Assembly (NCBI GenBank): GCA_001661245.1 | Contig: KV454018.1 | Location: forward strand, 776,000 to 839,999 | Length of the DNA stretch: 64,000 nucleotides | Direction of reading: 5' to 3' | Source: Pachysolen tannophilus NRRL Y-2460 | Taxonomy: Eukaryota; Ascomycota; Pichiomycetes; Alaninales; Pachysolenaceae | Made by a program: the position numbers and the translations under genes | Shown here: piece after piece, positions 49,183-58,373 of the stretch | Layout of the letters: the number at the start of each line of letters is the position of its first letter | How positions within the stretch are numbered: position 1 is the stretch's first letter | The notes under the pieces: model-generated | Told to the model about the DNA's origin: nothing | Database searches by the model: none | The model's input: only the letters and a program-made list of their open reading frames with translations

Positions 49183-50370
49183 TCATTTATCATCTGAACT
49201 GGAGTTCCAAAACCAACCAGTACCTGATGCATCATCAGTCGACGAGGATGATTGAATGCCATTGGTTATTACTGTTGATGGTTCAGAGACCAAGTTCGAA
49301 GCAGTGGTTGATGGTTCCGAAGGTGATGGGAAATTATGAACAGTTTTTTCAATTAAAGGTTCTTCACCTTTATTACCAAAAGTTTTCTTTATTTCTGTTG
49401 TAGTGGAAGATCCATCTTTGAAAACTTTTGTATATCTTGAGAATTCTTCTTTTTTACCATTATCATTCACATAAGAATGAAATTTTGAATTAACTTCTAC
49501 AACCTTACCACTACCAAAAGTGTTATCATTATCATTATCATTAAACTTTTCAAGTGTGGAACCTGTGGAACCTGCGGAACCTAAGGATCCGTCATTTTCT
49601 GGATCATGATGTCTATGACGGAATCTTGATTTCATTTCTCTTTTCATTTCTTTACAATGGTTTTTCAATTGTTTATATTTTTCTTCTCTTTCTTCTCTTT
49701 GTAATCTTCTCATATGTGCTTTCCAATCGAGGTATTTATTAAAATCTTGGAAAAATAAACCTTTTTCATTATTTTTATCTTCCAATACATCTTCTTTTGT
49801 AAGAGTTGAATTTAATTTTTCTGGAGGAATTATTGCTCTTGGGAAAAGACATCTCCAATATCCATTTTCATTCCAAACTGAAAGACCATCTTTTTTCTTA
49901 CAAGCTTCATAAGTTTCTGCAGAAGGAGATGGATAAGCCCAATAACCAGTACTTTGATCACCCAATGGTTGATAATTTAAACTAAATGGGTTTGAAAAAA
50001 ATTTGATTCTAATACCATTGAAAAAATCATCAAAATTAGATTCATCAGAACTGAAAAAAGATGATGGTTTTTCTCCAAAAAATTGATCATTATCTTTGAA
50101 AAAATCAAAATTTGTTTTTAAATCATTCCAAATTGAAGATGAACCTAAATCGGAAAAAGTATTAAATACATCTCTAAATGAATCAGAAAGAGCAGCTATA
50201 TGTGATTCCATATCACGATGAGATTTGGCAATTGAATCTGTAAGACTTAATTCCCTACTACCATTATCATCATTATCACAATTTGACTTGACAACAACGT
50301 CTTTAACCGATGATTCAGAATCACAAGATTTATCAGAACCTGTTGTATCAGAACCTGTAAATAACCCCAT
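49183..50370 (-). CDS. MPM1: Mpm1-like mitochondrial peculiar membrane protein
   Basis: Homologue of Mpm1 (YJL066C), an abundant mitochondrial membrane-associated protein of yeasts whose role in membrane organisation is poorly known. The recognisable core is at about residues 135-235: GYWAYPSPSAETYEACKK, then SVWNENGYWRCLFPRAIIP, LTKEDVLEDK and GLFFQDFNKYLDWKAHMRRL. At 395 residues it is longer than S. cerevisiae Mpm1 (about 250) because of Ser/Asn/Asp-rich tails. A His/Arg patch near 255 precedes them. The start chosen is the ATG at 50370 (MGLFTGSD), which matches the MGLF start in S. cerevisiae; upstream codons in frame include only a TTG. No clear transmembrane helix is present. Confidence 0.82.
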   Translation of the reverse strand: MGLFTGSDTTGSDKSCDSESSVKDVVVKSNCDNDDNGSRELSLTDSIAKSHRDMESHIAALSDSFRDVFNTFSDLGSSSIWNDLKTNFDFFKDNDQFFGEKPSSFFSSDESNFDDFFNGIRIKFFSNPFSLNYQPLGDQSTGYWAYPSPSAETYEACKKKDGLSVWNENGYWRCLFPRAIIPPEKLNSTLTKEDVLEDKNNEKGLFFQDFNKYLDWKAHMRRLQREEREEKYKQLKNHCKEMKREMKSRFRHRHHDPENDGSLGSAGSTGSTLEKFNDNDNDNTFGSGKVVEVNSKFHSYVNDNGKKEEFSRYTKVFKDGSSTTTEIKKTFGNKGEEPLIEKTVHNFPSPSEPSTTASNLVSEPSTVITNGIQSSSSTDDASGTGWFWNSSSDDK

Positions 50371-50973
50371 TTTCAAAACCTTCAAATAATACTAAATTTA
50401 CCCTTGAGAAACTCACACTCACACACTCACACCTAGTAACAACAATTATACTCTTAAAAACAAAAATTTTAAATATAACTAATTCTAATTGTAATTACAA
50501 TAAAAAGGTCATTTCAATAAGTTTTTGCCATCATAAATTAAGAATTTATAATTTTTACTATGAGGGTTTTTTGGCCATTTAGCGCACGACCTGTGTTTTT
50601 GCTACTGTTAAGTATTAAAAGTATTAAAAACGTCATCAACAACTAGAATTTGATGGACTTTATGGGAGGAAGATCTTTTGAAAAATGAAATAAAAGAGGT
50701 GTGAGGGTAATGGGAGAGTACTCAGTGTGATTTTTGTGGTAATAAAATTGTATATTTGGGTATTTCTAAAGCTCTTTTTTTGTTTTTTGAAAAAAAATTA
50801 TTTTGGTGTTGCAAAGTTATGAAAAGAAGATATATATAAAAAATAGACAATGATATGATGGTAAGGTGAGGGCCAATTGGATAATCAAAGCTTCCTGAAT
50901 CAGCTATATCTATATTTATTTGCCATTTATTTGCTTAAATTTTTTTTTTTTATTTTTATTATATTTTTTCAGT
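50371..50973. other. MPM1 promoter and VPS55 3' flank
   Basis: About 600 bases. It includes CACTCACA repeats near 50416-50435 and a GCACGAC heptamer at 50584-50590. No gene is seen. Confidence 0.6.
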
Positions 50974-51472
50974 TCAAAATCCGAATGCGTCATCGTCATC
51001 ATCATCTTCATTAAAATACCACCCAAAAGTTATAATTGTAGCATAAATTAAAAGACCTCCAATGGAACTCATTACAGTAGCTTCTAGACAAATCAACTCT
51101 GCGTGATACAAGACCAAGGGTAATTCCAATCCACTGAGTACCAAGAAACCAGTTGAAAACATCAGAAATGTTCCTGGAGACCTAGAATCCGAATCAGACA
51201 TAAAATCATCATAATGATTTTGAATAGATTTTGACAAAGAATTAGGTATAGGTGCAATCAAAAATATCACAACTGTAAAAATCGTTAGTAAAATTAATTA
51301 CAATAAATAAAAAATAAATGTATATTTGTATATGTATTTTTTCTTTTAAACACTTACCATCAAATAAAGGAGTCCAATTACTATACAACGCACACGAAAG
51401 TATAATCAATAAAAAACCTATTGCCAATACAATAGATAATCCAATTATCTTCGTGATGGGACTAACTTGCAT
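50974..51472 (-). CDS. VPS55: Vps55 endosomal sorting protein (one intron)
   Basis: Small four-span membrane protein (137 residues) that works with Vps68 in endosome-to-vacuole traffic; related to human LEPROT/OB-RGRP. Exon 1 is 51472-51358 and exon 2 is 51272-50974. The joined protein reads SPITKIIGLSIVLAIGFLL, SCALYSNWTPLFD|VVIFLIAPIPN across the junction, then DFMSDSDS, LSGLELPLVLYH and a fourth span ending FNEDDDDDDAFGF. The match to S. cerevisiae Vps55 (PLFDILIFLLAPIPN) fixes the splice. In S. cerevisiae VPS55 (YJR044C) is next to SSC1 (YJR045C), as here and in the same orientation. The CTG codon at 51163-51165 sits at a position that is Ala in both yeast and human homologues. Confidence 0.95.
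51273..51357 (-). other. VPS55: VPS55 intron
   Basis: An 85-base intron: donor GTAAGT at 51357, branch point TACTAAC at 51290-51284, acceptor TACAG ending at 51273. Phase 1, inside a Val codon. Confidence 0.94.
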
Positions 51473-52018
51473 TATCTTATCTTATCTTATCTTATAATCC
51501 TCATCTATACCTTTAATTATAATAATATACAATTAATTATATATATATATCTATCTTCTTCTCTATTTTATTTGATTATACAAAATTAGGGGGAAAACTG
51601 AAAATGGGGCCGTATTCAATGAGCCCATCACATGAAACCCGAACATGTTTTAAAAATACCAAAAATTATATTTTAATTGAAATTTTTGCGTAATTCGAAA
51701 GAACAAACACACACTATATACAAAAATAAGGAAGAGATTAATAAAAATGAAATCCAGTAAAAAAAAAAAGAAAAAAAACCAAAATTAACATCAAGGGTAA
51801 TATAGATATTATAAATATAAATATATATCTGTAAAAGAAGTTTGGATTAAAAAAAAAAAAAAAAAAATTAAGAAAAAAAGAAGAAAAGAGAACAAGAAGA
51901 AACAAAAATTAAAGAGGAAAGAAATTATTATTAAAATATAATCTCACAACTTTTCTCCGTCATTCAGATTCATCGGTAAACAGTTTTTAACATTCATTTT
52001 TTTTAAAAAAAAAAATGT
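51473..52018. other. VPS55 promoter and SSC1 3' flank
   Basis: About 545 bases. CTTATC is repeated directly at 51474-51493, forming a short pentamer repeat next to the VPS55 start. The rest is A-rich. No gene is seen. Confidence 0.6.
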
Positions 52019-54101
52019 TTATTGTTTTGGTGGTTCTTCTGATGATGAGTTGTTGTTGCTGCTACCACTGTTCTCATTATTATTCTTGTACATTTGTTCG
52101 AATAATTTAAGACTGCTGTTTTGTAATTCTTCAGTCTTTGATTTGATTTCAGTAGCTTCAACTGGTTCACCACCATTGACTTTAACGATTATTTCTCTTA
52201 ATTCAGAGATTAAAGTTTTTATCTTTTCACTTTCAGCAGCATCAACTTTATCCTTAAATTCATTCAAAGAATTTTCAGTATCATTACATAATTGATCAGC
52301 TCTATTTGCGGTTTCAATAGCTTCTTTTCTCTTTTTATCTTCTTCTTTGAATTTTTCAGCATCATTAACCATCTTTTCAATTTCTGATTCAGATAAACCT
52401 GAAGATCCAGCAACGGTAATGGAGTTATCCTTACCAGAAGCTTTATCCTTTGCAGAAACATTGATAATACCATCAGCATCAATATCAAAGGAAACTTCAA
52501 TTTGAGGAACACCTTTTGGAGCTGGTGGAATACCTGATAAAGTGAAATTACCAATTAATTTATTATCACGAACTAATTCTCTTTCACCTTGGAAAACTCT
52601 AATTTCAACAGAAGTTTGACCAGAAGCAGCAGTTGAGAAAACTTGAGATTTCTTTGTTGGAATAGTAGTATTTCTTGGAATTAATCTAGTAAAGACACCA
52701 CCCAAAGTTTCAATACCCAAGGATAATGGAGTAACATCCAACAATAAGACATCCTTAACTTCACCTGATAAGACAGCACCTTGAATAGCAGCACCAATGG
52801 CAACAGCTTCATCTGGGTTAACAGCTTTTGAAGGTTCCTTACCAAATAATTGTTTAACAGTTTCAATAACTTTAGGCATTCTGGTCATACCACCAACAAG
52901 GATAACTTCAGAAACACTTGAAGTTGACAAGTTTGCATCCTTAAGAGCCTTCTTAACTGGTTCAATAGTCTTCTTAATTAATGGTTCAACTAAAGATTCT
53001 AATTGAGCTCTACTAATTTTCATGTTGATATGTTTTGGACCAGAGGCATCAGCAGTGATAAATGGCAAGTTAATTTCAGTGGCAACAGTAGAAGATAATT
53101 CAATCTTTGCCTTTTCAGCAGCTTCTCTAATTCTTTGAATAGCCATTCTATCATTTTGAAGATCAAGACCACTTTCTTTCTTGAAATTTTCCAAGATATA
53201 TCTAACCAAGGAAATATCAAAATCTTCACCACCTAAGTGGGTATCACCATTTGTAGATTTAACTTCAAAGACACCTCCATCAATATCTAAAATAGAAATA
53301 TCAAAAGTACCACCACCTAAATCAAAGACAGCAACAACATTGGCTTCAGTTTTTTCCAAACCATAAGCTAATGCAGCAGCAGTTGGTTCGTTAACAACAC
53401 GAGCAACGTTTAAACCAACAATTGCACCTGCATCTTTTGTAGCTTGTCTTTGAGAATCGTTGAAATAAGCTGGAACAGTGACAACTGCATTAGTAACTTT
53501 TTTACCTAAATAAGCTTCAGCAGTTTCTTTCATCTTATTTAAGACAAATCCACCAATTTGAGATGGAGAATATTTTTCACCTCTTGCTTCTAACCAAGCA
53601 TCACCATTACTATGCTTGACAATCTTATAAGGAACTTGCTTAATATCTCTTTGAACCTCTGCATCCTCAAATCTTCTACCAATCAATCTCTTTGTAGCAA
53701 ATAAAGTATTTTCAGGATTAACAACAGCTTGTCTCTTTGCTGGAATACCAACTAATCTTTCACCATCTTTTGTGAATGCAACTACAGAAGGTGTTGTTCT
53801 GGAACCTTCGGCATTTTCAATGATCTTAGGAGTCTTACCTTCCATAATGGCAACTGCAGAATTGGTAGTACCCAAATCAATACCAATAACAGCACCATTT
53901 ACTTTCTGGGTAGATTGGAAACGAGCCAATGTTGGCACAGAACGAATATTCTTCACAAAAAAAAAAAAAAAAAAAAAGTTAGTAATTTATTCAATGAAAC
54001 AAAAAAAAAATAATTCATCATCCCCATAATAATTTCGGAAGGATGTAAAATTCCATACAACTATAAATAATACTTACTTGTCTTAAGTTTCTAGCTAACA
54101 T
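52019..54101 (-). CDS. SSC1: Ssc1 mitochondrial Hsp70 (one intron)
   Basis: Mitochondrial matrix chaperone and motor of the TIM23 import system. Exon 1 is 54101-54078 (MLARNLRQ) and exon 2 is 53950-52019, giving 651 residues (654 in S. cerevisiae). The intron splits the mitochondrial presequence. The nucleotide-binding domain begins [18 protein letters not shown] and contains [26 protein letters not shown] and [10 protein letters not shown]. The interdomain linker region reads [18 protein letters not shown]. The substrate-binding domain and lid end in an Asn/Ser-rich tail. I found no CTG codon in the whole coding region. The start is set by the splice, since exon 2 alone has no ATG before the ATPase domain. 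Confidence 0.97.
53951..54077 (-). other. SSC1: SSC1 intron
   Basis: A 127-base intron: donor GTAAGT at 54077, branch point TACTAAC at 53984-53978, a long poly-T tract, and acceptor GAAG ending at 53951. Phase 0. Confidence 0.9.
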
Positions 54102-55108
54102 ATTCTCAACTTATATATAAAGGAAATTTAATCAACAAATTTAATTTAAGAAATAACAAATAAAAAAAAACCTTTATACTCAATCTTTTTTCTCTTTCAC
54201 TATATACAAAAAGGAAGAATTTTAAATTTTTTTAAAAAAAAAAATTAAATAATAATAAAAAGTATATAAAAAGTATTATATTCTATAATTTGAAAAGATG
54301 GTCAAAAATAATTTAGCAAATGAAGATGGCAAATTTTTCGTCGAAGAATCTGGAAATTTTTCAGGTGCGAAAAAAAATGAAAAAAAAAGGCAGCTTTAAA
54401 ATATGCGCAATTGCGGAGAGCCACTGTGTTGCGCTTCTGCGTATAAAAATTACAATAGTGCGGTACACATATGCTATACGCTTTTTAAAACCAGTATGTG
54501 CACTTTTTTATAAGCAGTTTAGGTGTTAAAAAGCGTATTATAGTTACCCGCATTTAGGAGTTTTGGCTTTTTCCCCCTTTTTTAAGAAAGAGTAGACATA
54601 AAGAAAAGGGGGTTAGATATAGTTACTACTAGATGATTTATAAGTGGTATTAATGATTTAGTATACTACTAAGTTAATATTAATAAAGAATGTTCAAGCC
54701 AAAGTGTACATTTAAGATGAAATGAATCCCAGAAAATAAATAATATATAAAAAGAAAGAAAAAGAAAAAAAAAATAAGTCCAGATAAAAAATAAAAAAAA
54801 CAAACAAACAATAATGCAACGGATGCTATAATTGTACATACACAGTATTTCTCTTACTGAAAAATAAAATATATAAAAATCTAAAGCGAATAGTAATAAC
54901 ATAAAACAGTCATAGAACACATTGTAAATTAAAGAAAAAAGAGTAAAATGAAAAAAAAAAATATGAAAAAAGCGGAAAATTTGAATTAAAAATGGTAGTA
55001 TTGGTATGGAAAGGGATGGACGGGGCTGGGGAGGAGGTAATAGTTTGTGAATTCAATTATTCGTATTTGTAGAGCAGCAGGATATGGTATATACTTATTA
55101 TTGAATTA
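54102..55108. other. SSC1 promoter and 3' flank of the LRR gene
   Basis: About 1 kb without a gene. Contains a degenerate heat-shock-like element near 54342-54362, a relatively GC-rich unique stretch at 54395-54480, and A-rich sequence toward the LRR gene. Confidence 0.55.
54342..54362. promoter_or_regulatory. Degenerate heat-shock-element-like array upstream of SSC1
   Basis: CGAAG, AATCT, GGAAA and TTTTC form successive 5-base units resembling alternating nGAAn/nTTCn boxes, with two imperfect units. It is about 245 bases upstream of SSC1, a gene whose family is heat inducible. Confidence 0.25.
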
Positions 55109-57280
55109 TTATTTTGAAACGTCTGTTTCAGTGGATAAGGGAAAAATTGTAACATTTTTTGCACCATTTAAGATATTATTGTTTGGGGTTAATACCAGTT
55201 GTTGCTGAATAGTAGGCGAAGGTGTTGAAATTGTAGTTGATAAGTTCATACTACTAAAACTATTTGTTATTTGGGTAATGAAAAATTTATTCAACTTCAG
55301 TTCTGCATTTTTGGAATCTAATAATAATCTAGATTCAAAAATTCCTGGTCTTGAACCATCAATTTTCAATTTATTATCATAATCAATACCATTAAACAAA
55401 TTAAATAATTCAATTCTATAGTTTTGTAATAAATTATCTGATAAATATAAATGATTCAAATTAAAAGGTTTTGGTAATATTAATAATGGTTTTAAATCTT
55501 TTAAATCGCTTAATTTATTTGATCTTAAATCCAATTTTTCTAAATTTCTTAAATTTTCTAATGATGCTAAATCTTTAATTTTATTTCCTCTTAAATTTAA
55601 AACTGTTAATTTAGGTAATTGATTTTGTTTAAAACCTGTTGTTGAAACTATTTCATTATATGATAAATTCAATGATTTTAAATTTTTTAAATGTTTCAAT
55701 GCAGACGGTATTTCGCAAAGTTGATTATATGATAAATCTAATGATGACAATGACTTTAAAAATTCAAAACTACATTCACTGATTGATGTGATTTTATTTT
55801 CTGTAAAGGATAAATGTTTCAAGAATTTCCATTTGTCCGGGACTGTAGGTGCTGCTTGCGTGGTAAGTTGTTGTTGTTGTTGAGACAGCAGAGGAGGTGG
55901 CGAAGAAGAAGAACAAACATTATAGTTATAACTATGAGGATGATGATACGACAATGATAAATCAGAAGCATTAGAATTGGATCTTTTGGCTCTATTTTGT
56001 AAATTTTGCCTTGTTATTGATGACGAAGAACCCGGTGGAGACATGTTGCCGGAATAGTGTATTGAATTATGTGTATTTGATCGACGGTAAGGTTGGTAAT
56101 GATTTGTTAATACAGTTGCTGAAGAATTTTTCCTTTTTGCTTTTTGGTCTTCAATTGTAGGTTGTCTTGATAAAGTAGCAAGTGATAATGTTGGAGAAGT
56201 GTTATTCTCTGGTAAAGATCCCAGTAATTGATGTTGGTAACCATGTAAATGTGGGTTTGAATTTGAATAAGCTGATGAAAGAGAAACATTATGATGATGA
56301 CTTATCTTATGATAATTAGAAATATAACCTGTATGATAATTATGATTTTCAGGTGATGTGAAAGGTGTGATATGTTTAGAACTTGTATTATTCAAATCTG
56401 TAGACAAATTCTCATCATAGAGTGAACATGGTATACCTCTATTATTTAAATCATCATCAACCAATTCAACTAATATCTCAATTGGATCACAAACATTTGT
56501 TTTTTTCAAAACTAAAAATCTTAATTGTTCAGATAGAATACTCCAACCTATTATTTCTTTTAAATCTAAATCACAAACTTCAAGTACAGATAAATTTTTA
56601 AAAATTTTTATTGGTACAGCAGTATCAAATGGATATTCTTCATGACCTTCAATTAATTTAGCTCTTTTATCTGGAGCTAATCTTAAACATGGTAATTTAG
56701 TAAAAGCAGAATAAAGGTATTTTAAATCTGATTTTATCATTTCTTTTGAATTATTAGAAATGTTATTAATACGATAATTCCCATGGCTTGAATTACTACT
56801 ACCACTACTACTACCACCATTTTTACCGATACCATTCCATAAAGCACTTACACTTGACATTACCGACTTAACTGAACTCATTGAATGGATCGATTGAGCA
56901 TCTGCTGACATTCTCTTATTACGATGATAATCCGATAAAAACGAAACATAATTCAATGAACTGTCATCGTTATGTATATTATCTAACCTAATATTCATTG
57001 ATCCAACAGATATTCCTAATTCCTGGAATCGTTCAAGCAAATAGAATAAATGATGCAAAGTAAGAGAAAGCCTAACAGGCTTGGAATTCAATTGTTGTTG
57101 GTGTTGTTGCTGTTTCTGTTGCAGCAGCTGCTGCTGCAGTTGTTGTTGTTGTTGCAGTTGTTGTTGTTTCAGCGGCTTCTTATACGCCAATAAAGCATTG
57201 GCCAACTGTCGTTCGTGGTTCTTGACAAACACAGAAAGGTTATGCACGTACAAATCACCATCACAAGTATTCGACGACAT
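55109..57280 (-). CDS. Leucine-rich-repeat protein, STK11IP-like pattern
   Basis: A 723-residue protein with a poly-Gln stretch (about 38-65), Ser/Asn-rich linkers and a leucine-rich-repeat block at about 480-640. The repeats read LKHLSFTENKITSI, LSSLDLSYNQLCEIP, LKSLNLSYNEIV, LTVLNLRGNKIKDL, LEKLDLRSNKLSDL and NHLYLSDNLLQ, of the SDS22-like class. Before them, at about 210-270, the segment VPIKIFKNLSVLEVCDLDL followed by LRFLVLKKTNV resembles the N-terminal part of human STK11IP (LKB1-interacting protein 1). I know no clear S. cerevisiae counterpart. There is no signal or membrane segment, so a cytosolic scaffold is likely. Start ATG at 57280. Confidence 0.75.
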   Translation of the reverse strand: MSSNTCDGDLYVHNLSVFVKNHERQLANALLAYKKPLKQQQLQQQQQLQQQLLQQKQQQHQQQLNSKPVRLSLTLHHLFYLLERFQELGISVGSMNIRLDNIHNDDSSLNYVSFLSDYHRNKRMSADAQSIHSMSSVKSVMSSVSALWNGIGKNGGSSSGSSNSSHGNYRINNISNNSKEMIKSDLKYLYSAFTKLPCLRLAPDKRAKLIEGHEEYPFDTAVPIKIFKNLSVLEVCDLDLKEIIGWSILSEQLRFLVLKKTNVCDPIEILVELVDDDLNNRGIPCSLYDENLSTDLNNTSSKHITPFTSPENHNYHTGYISNYHKISHHHNVSLSSAYSNSNPHLHGYQHQLLGSLPENNTSPTLSLATLSRQPTIEDQKAKRKNSSATVLTNHYQPYRRSNTHNSIHYSGNMSPPGSSSSITRQNLQNRAKRSNSNASDLSLSYHHPHSYNYNVCSSSSPPPLLSQQQQQLTTQAAPTVPDKWKFLKHLSFTENKITSISECSFEFLKSLSSLDLSYNQLCEIPSALKHLKNLKSLNLSYNEIVSTTGFKQNQLPKLTVLNLRGNKIKDLASLENLRNLEKLDLRSNKLSDLKDLKPLLILPKPFNLNHLYLSDNLLQNYRIELFNLFNGIDYDNKLKIDGSRPGIFESRLLLDSKNAELKLNKFFITQITNSFSSMNLSTTISTPSPTIQQQLVLTPNNNILNGAKNVTIFPLSTETDVSK

Positions 57281-58373
57281 GATGCAATAACCCTATTTAT
57301 AATTGTATTCCCTCTTGGCCCGCCTTTCTCGTGATGAGTAAAATGTGATTTATGAGTCTCTCTCTCTCACCAACAAAGAAAAAATAATAATAATAAAAAA
57401 TTTCTCTTACCCTTACCCTTTCCTTCTTCGAAATGTCTCCCCCAACGTTTCAAAAAAAAATTTCAGATATTTTCAACCGAGATATCTGAAAAAAAAAAAA
57501 AATTGAAAAAAAATAATAATATTCGATATAAAATAATATCACTTAACGATAACAATTATAATAATAATAATAATTACGTTAACTAAAATATGTTTAGTTA
57601 GTCAATTGATTTACCGTAAATTATACGAAAATGGTAATTATGACATTGGTTTGTTTTGTTTTACCTTTTTTTTTTTCTTTTTTTCTTTTTTGATGTTTTT
57701 TGAAACCTGAAAATTTGGCGAGGTTTCACACGACTAAATTATAGGTTCACTTGCCACATTTGGTTCTTTAAGAAATAGAAAAAGGGGAAAATCTTTCAGG
57801 GGGTTCCTAATTGGGAAAGTTGTTATTTTCATTCCTATTGTTGTGGCGCATAAAGCTAATTGGTAGTGTTTTTTCTACAAGTTTTTTTATATTTTTATTT
57901 TGCCGCTGAGATCATGTGATCTGGAAGCATGTGACCAAGGAAGTACAAGAAACTCCTGTGAAGGGCAGCGGCAGTCGCCCTTCATTAATTTTCCCCGATG
58001 ATTTATTTATTTCCCCGTTGCATCCTAGAAAGATGGTTGGTGGGCTTGAAGAGGTGGCCGCCGTTGGCCGCCCGATAATAATTGTGGTGGGCGGAACTGT
58101 AATTGCGGCGATTATGCAACTAATACTTCAAGTTATATGTAGGTTGAATGTACGTACTTGCGTATGTACGTACATAAGTACATAGATACATACTAAAACC
58201 GATGTGTGTGTATGGTTTATGGTTTTAGCACGGTGGTAAAGCTTGATTTTTCTCCGATGATAACGATTGTGATTGAATTGATATAAAGAGATGAGGATCT
58301 AGTTAATTTCTTTTTTTTTTCCTCTCTGATTTTTGATTTTTAGATTTTTTGATTTTCCTTTGGCGCAGACAAG
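57281..58373. other. Divergent region between the LRR gene and the hydantoinase gene
   Basis: About 1.1 kb. The left half is A/T-rich. The part at 57910-58085 is GC-richer, with two CATGTGA sequences (57913 and 57929) and two TGGCCGCC units. A short open frame from ATG 58033 (51 codons, hydrophobic) lies here; it looks more like a chance frame or upstream ORF than a gene. Confidence 0.55.

Noticed and set aside
57914-58185. Open frame with a hydrophobic stretch upstream of the hydantoinase gene
   Set aside because: The longer form has no usable ATG at its start; from ATG 58033 it is only 51 codons. It lies in promoter DNA and has no recognisable relative.
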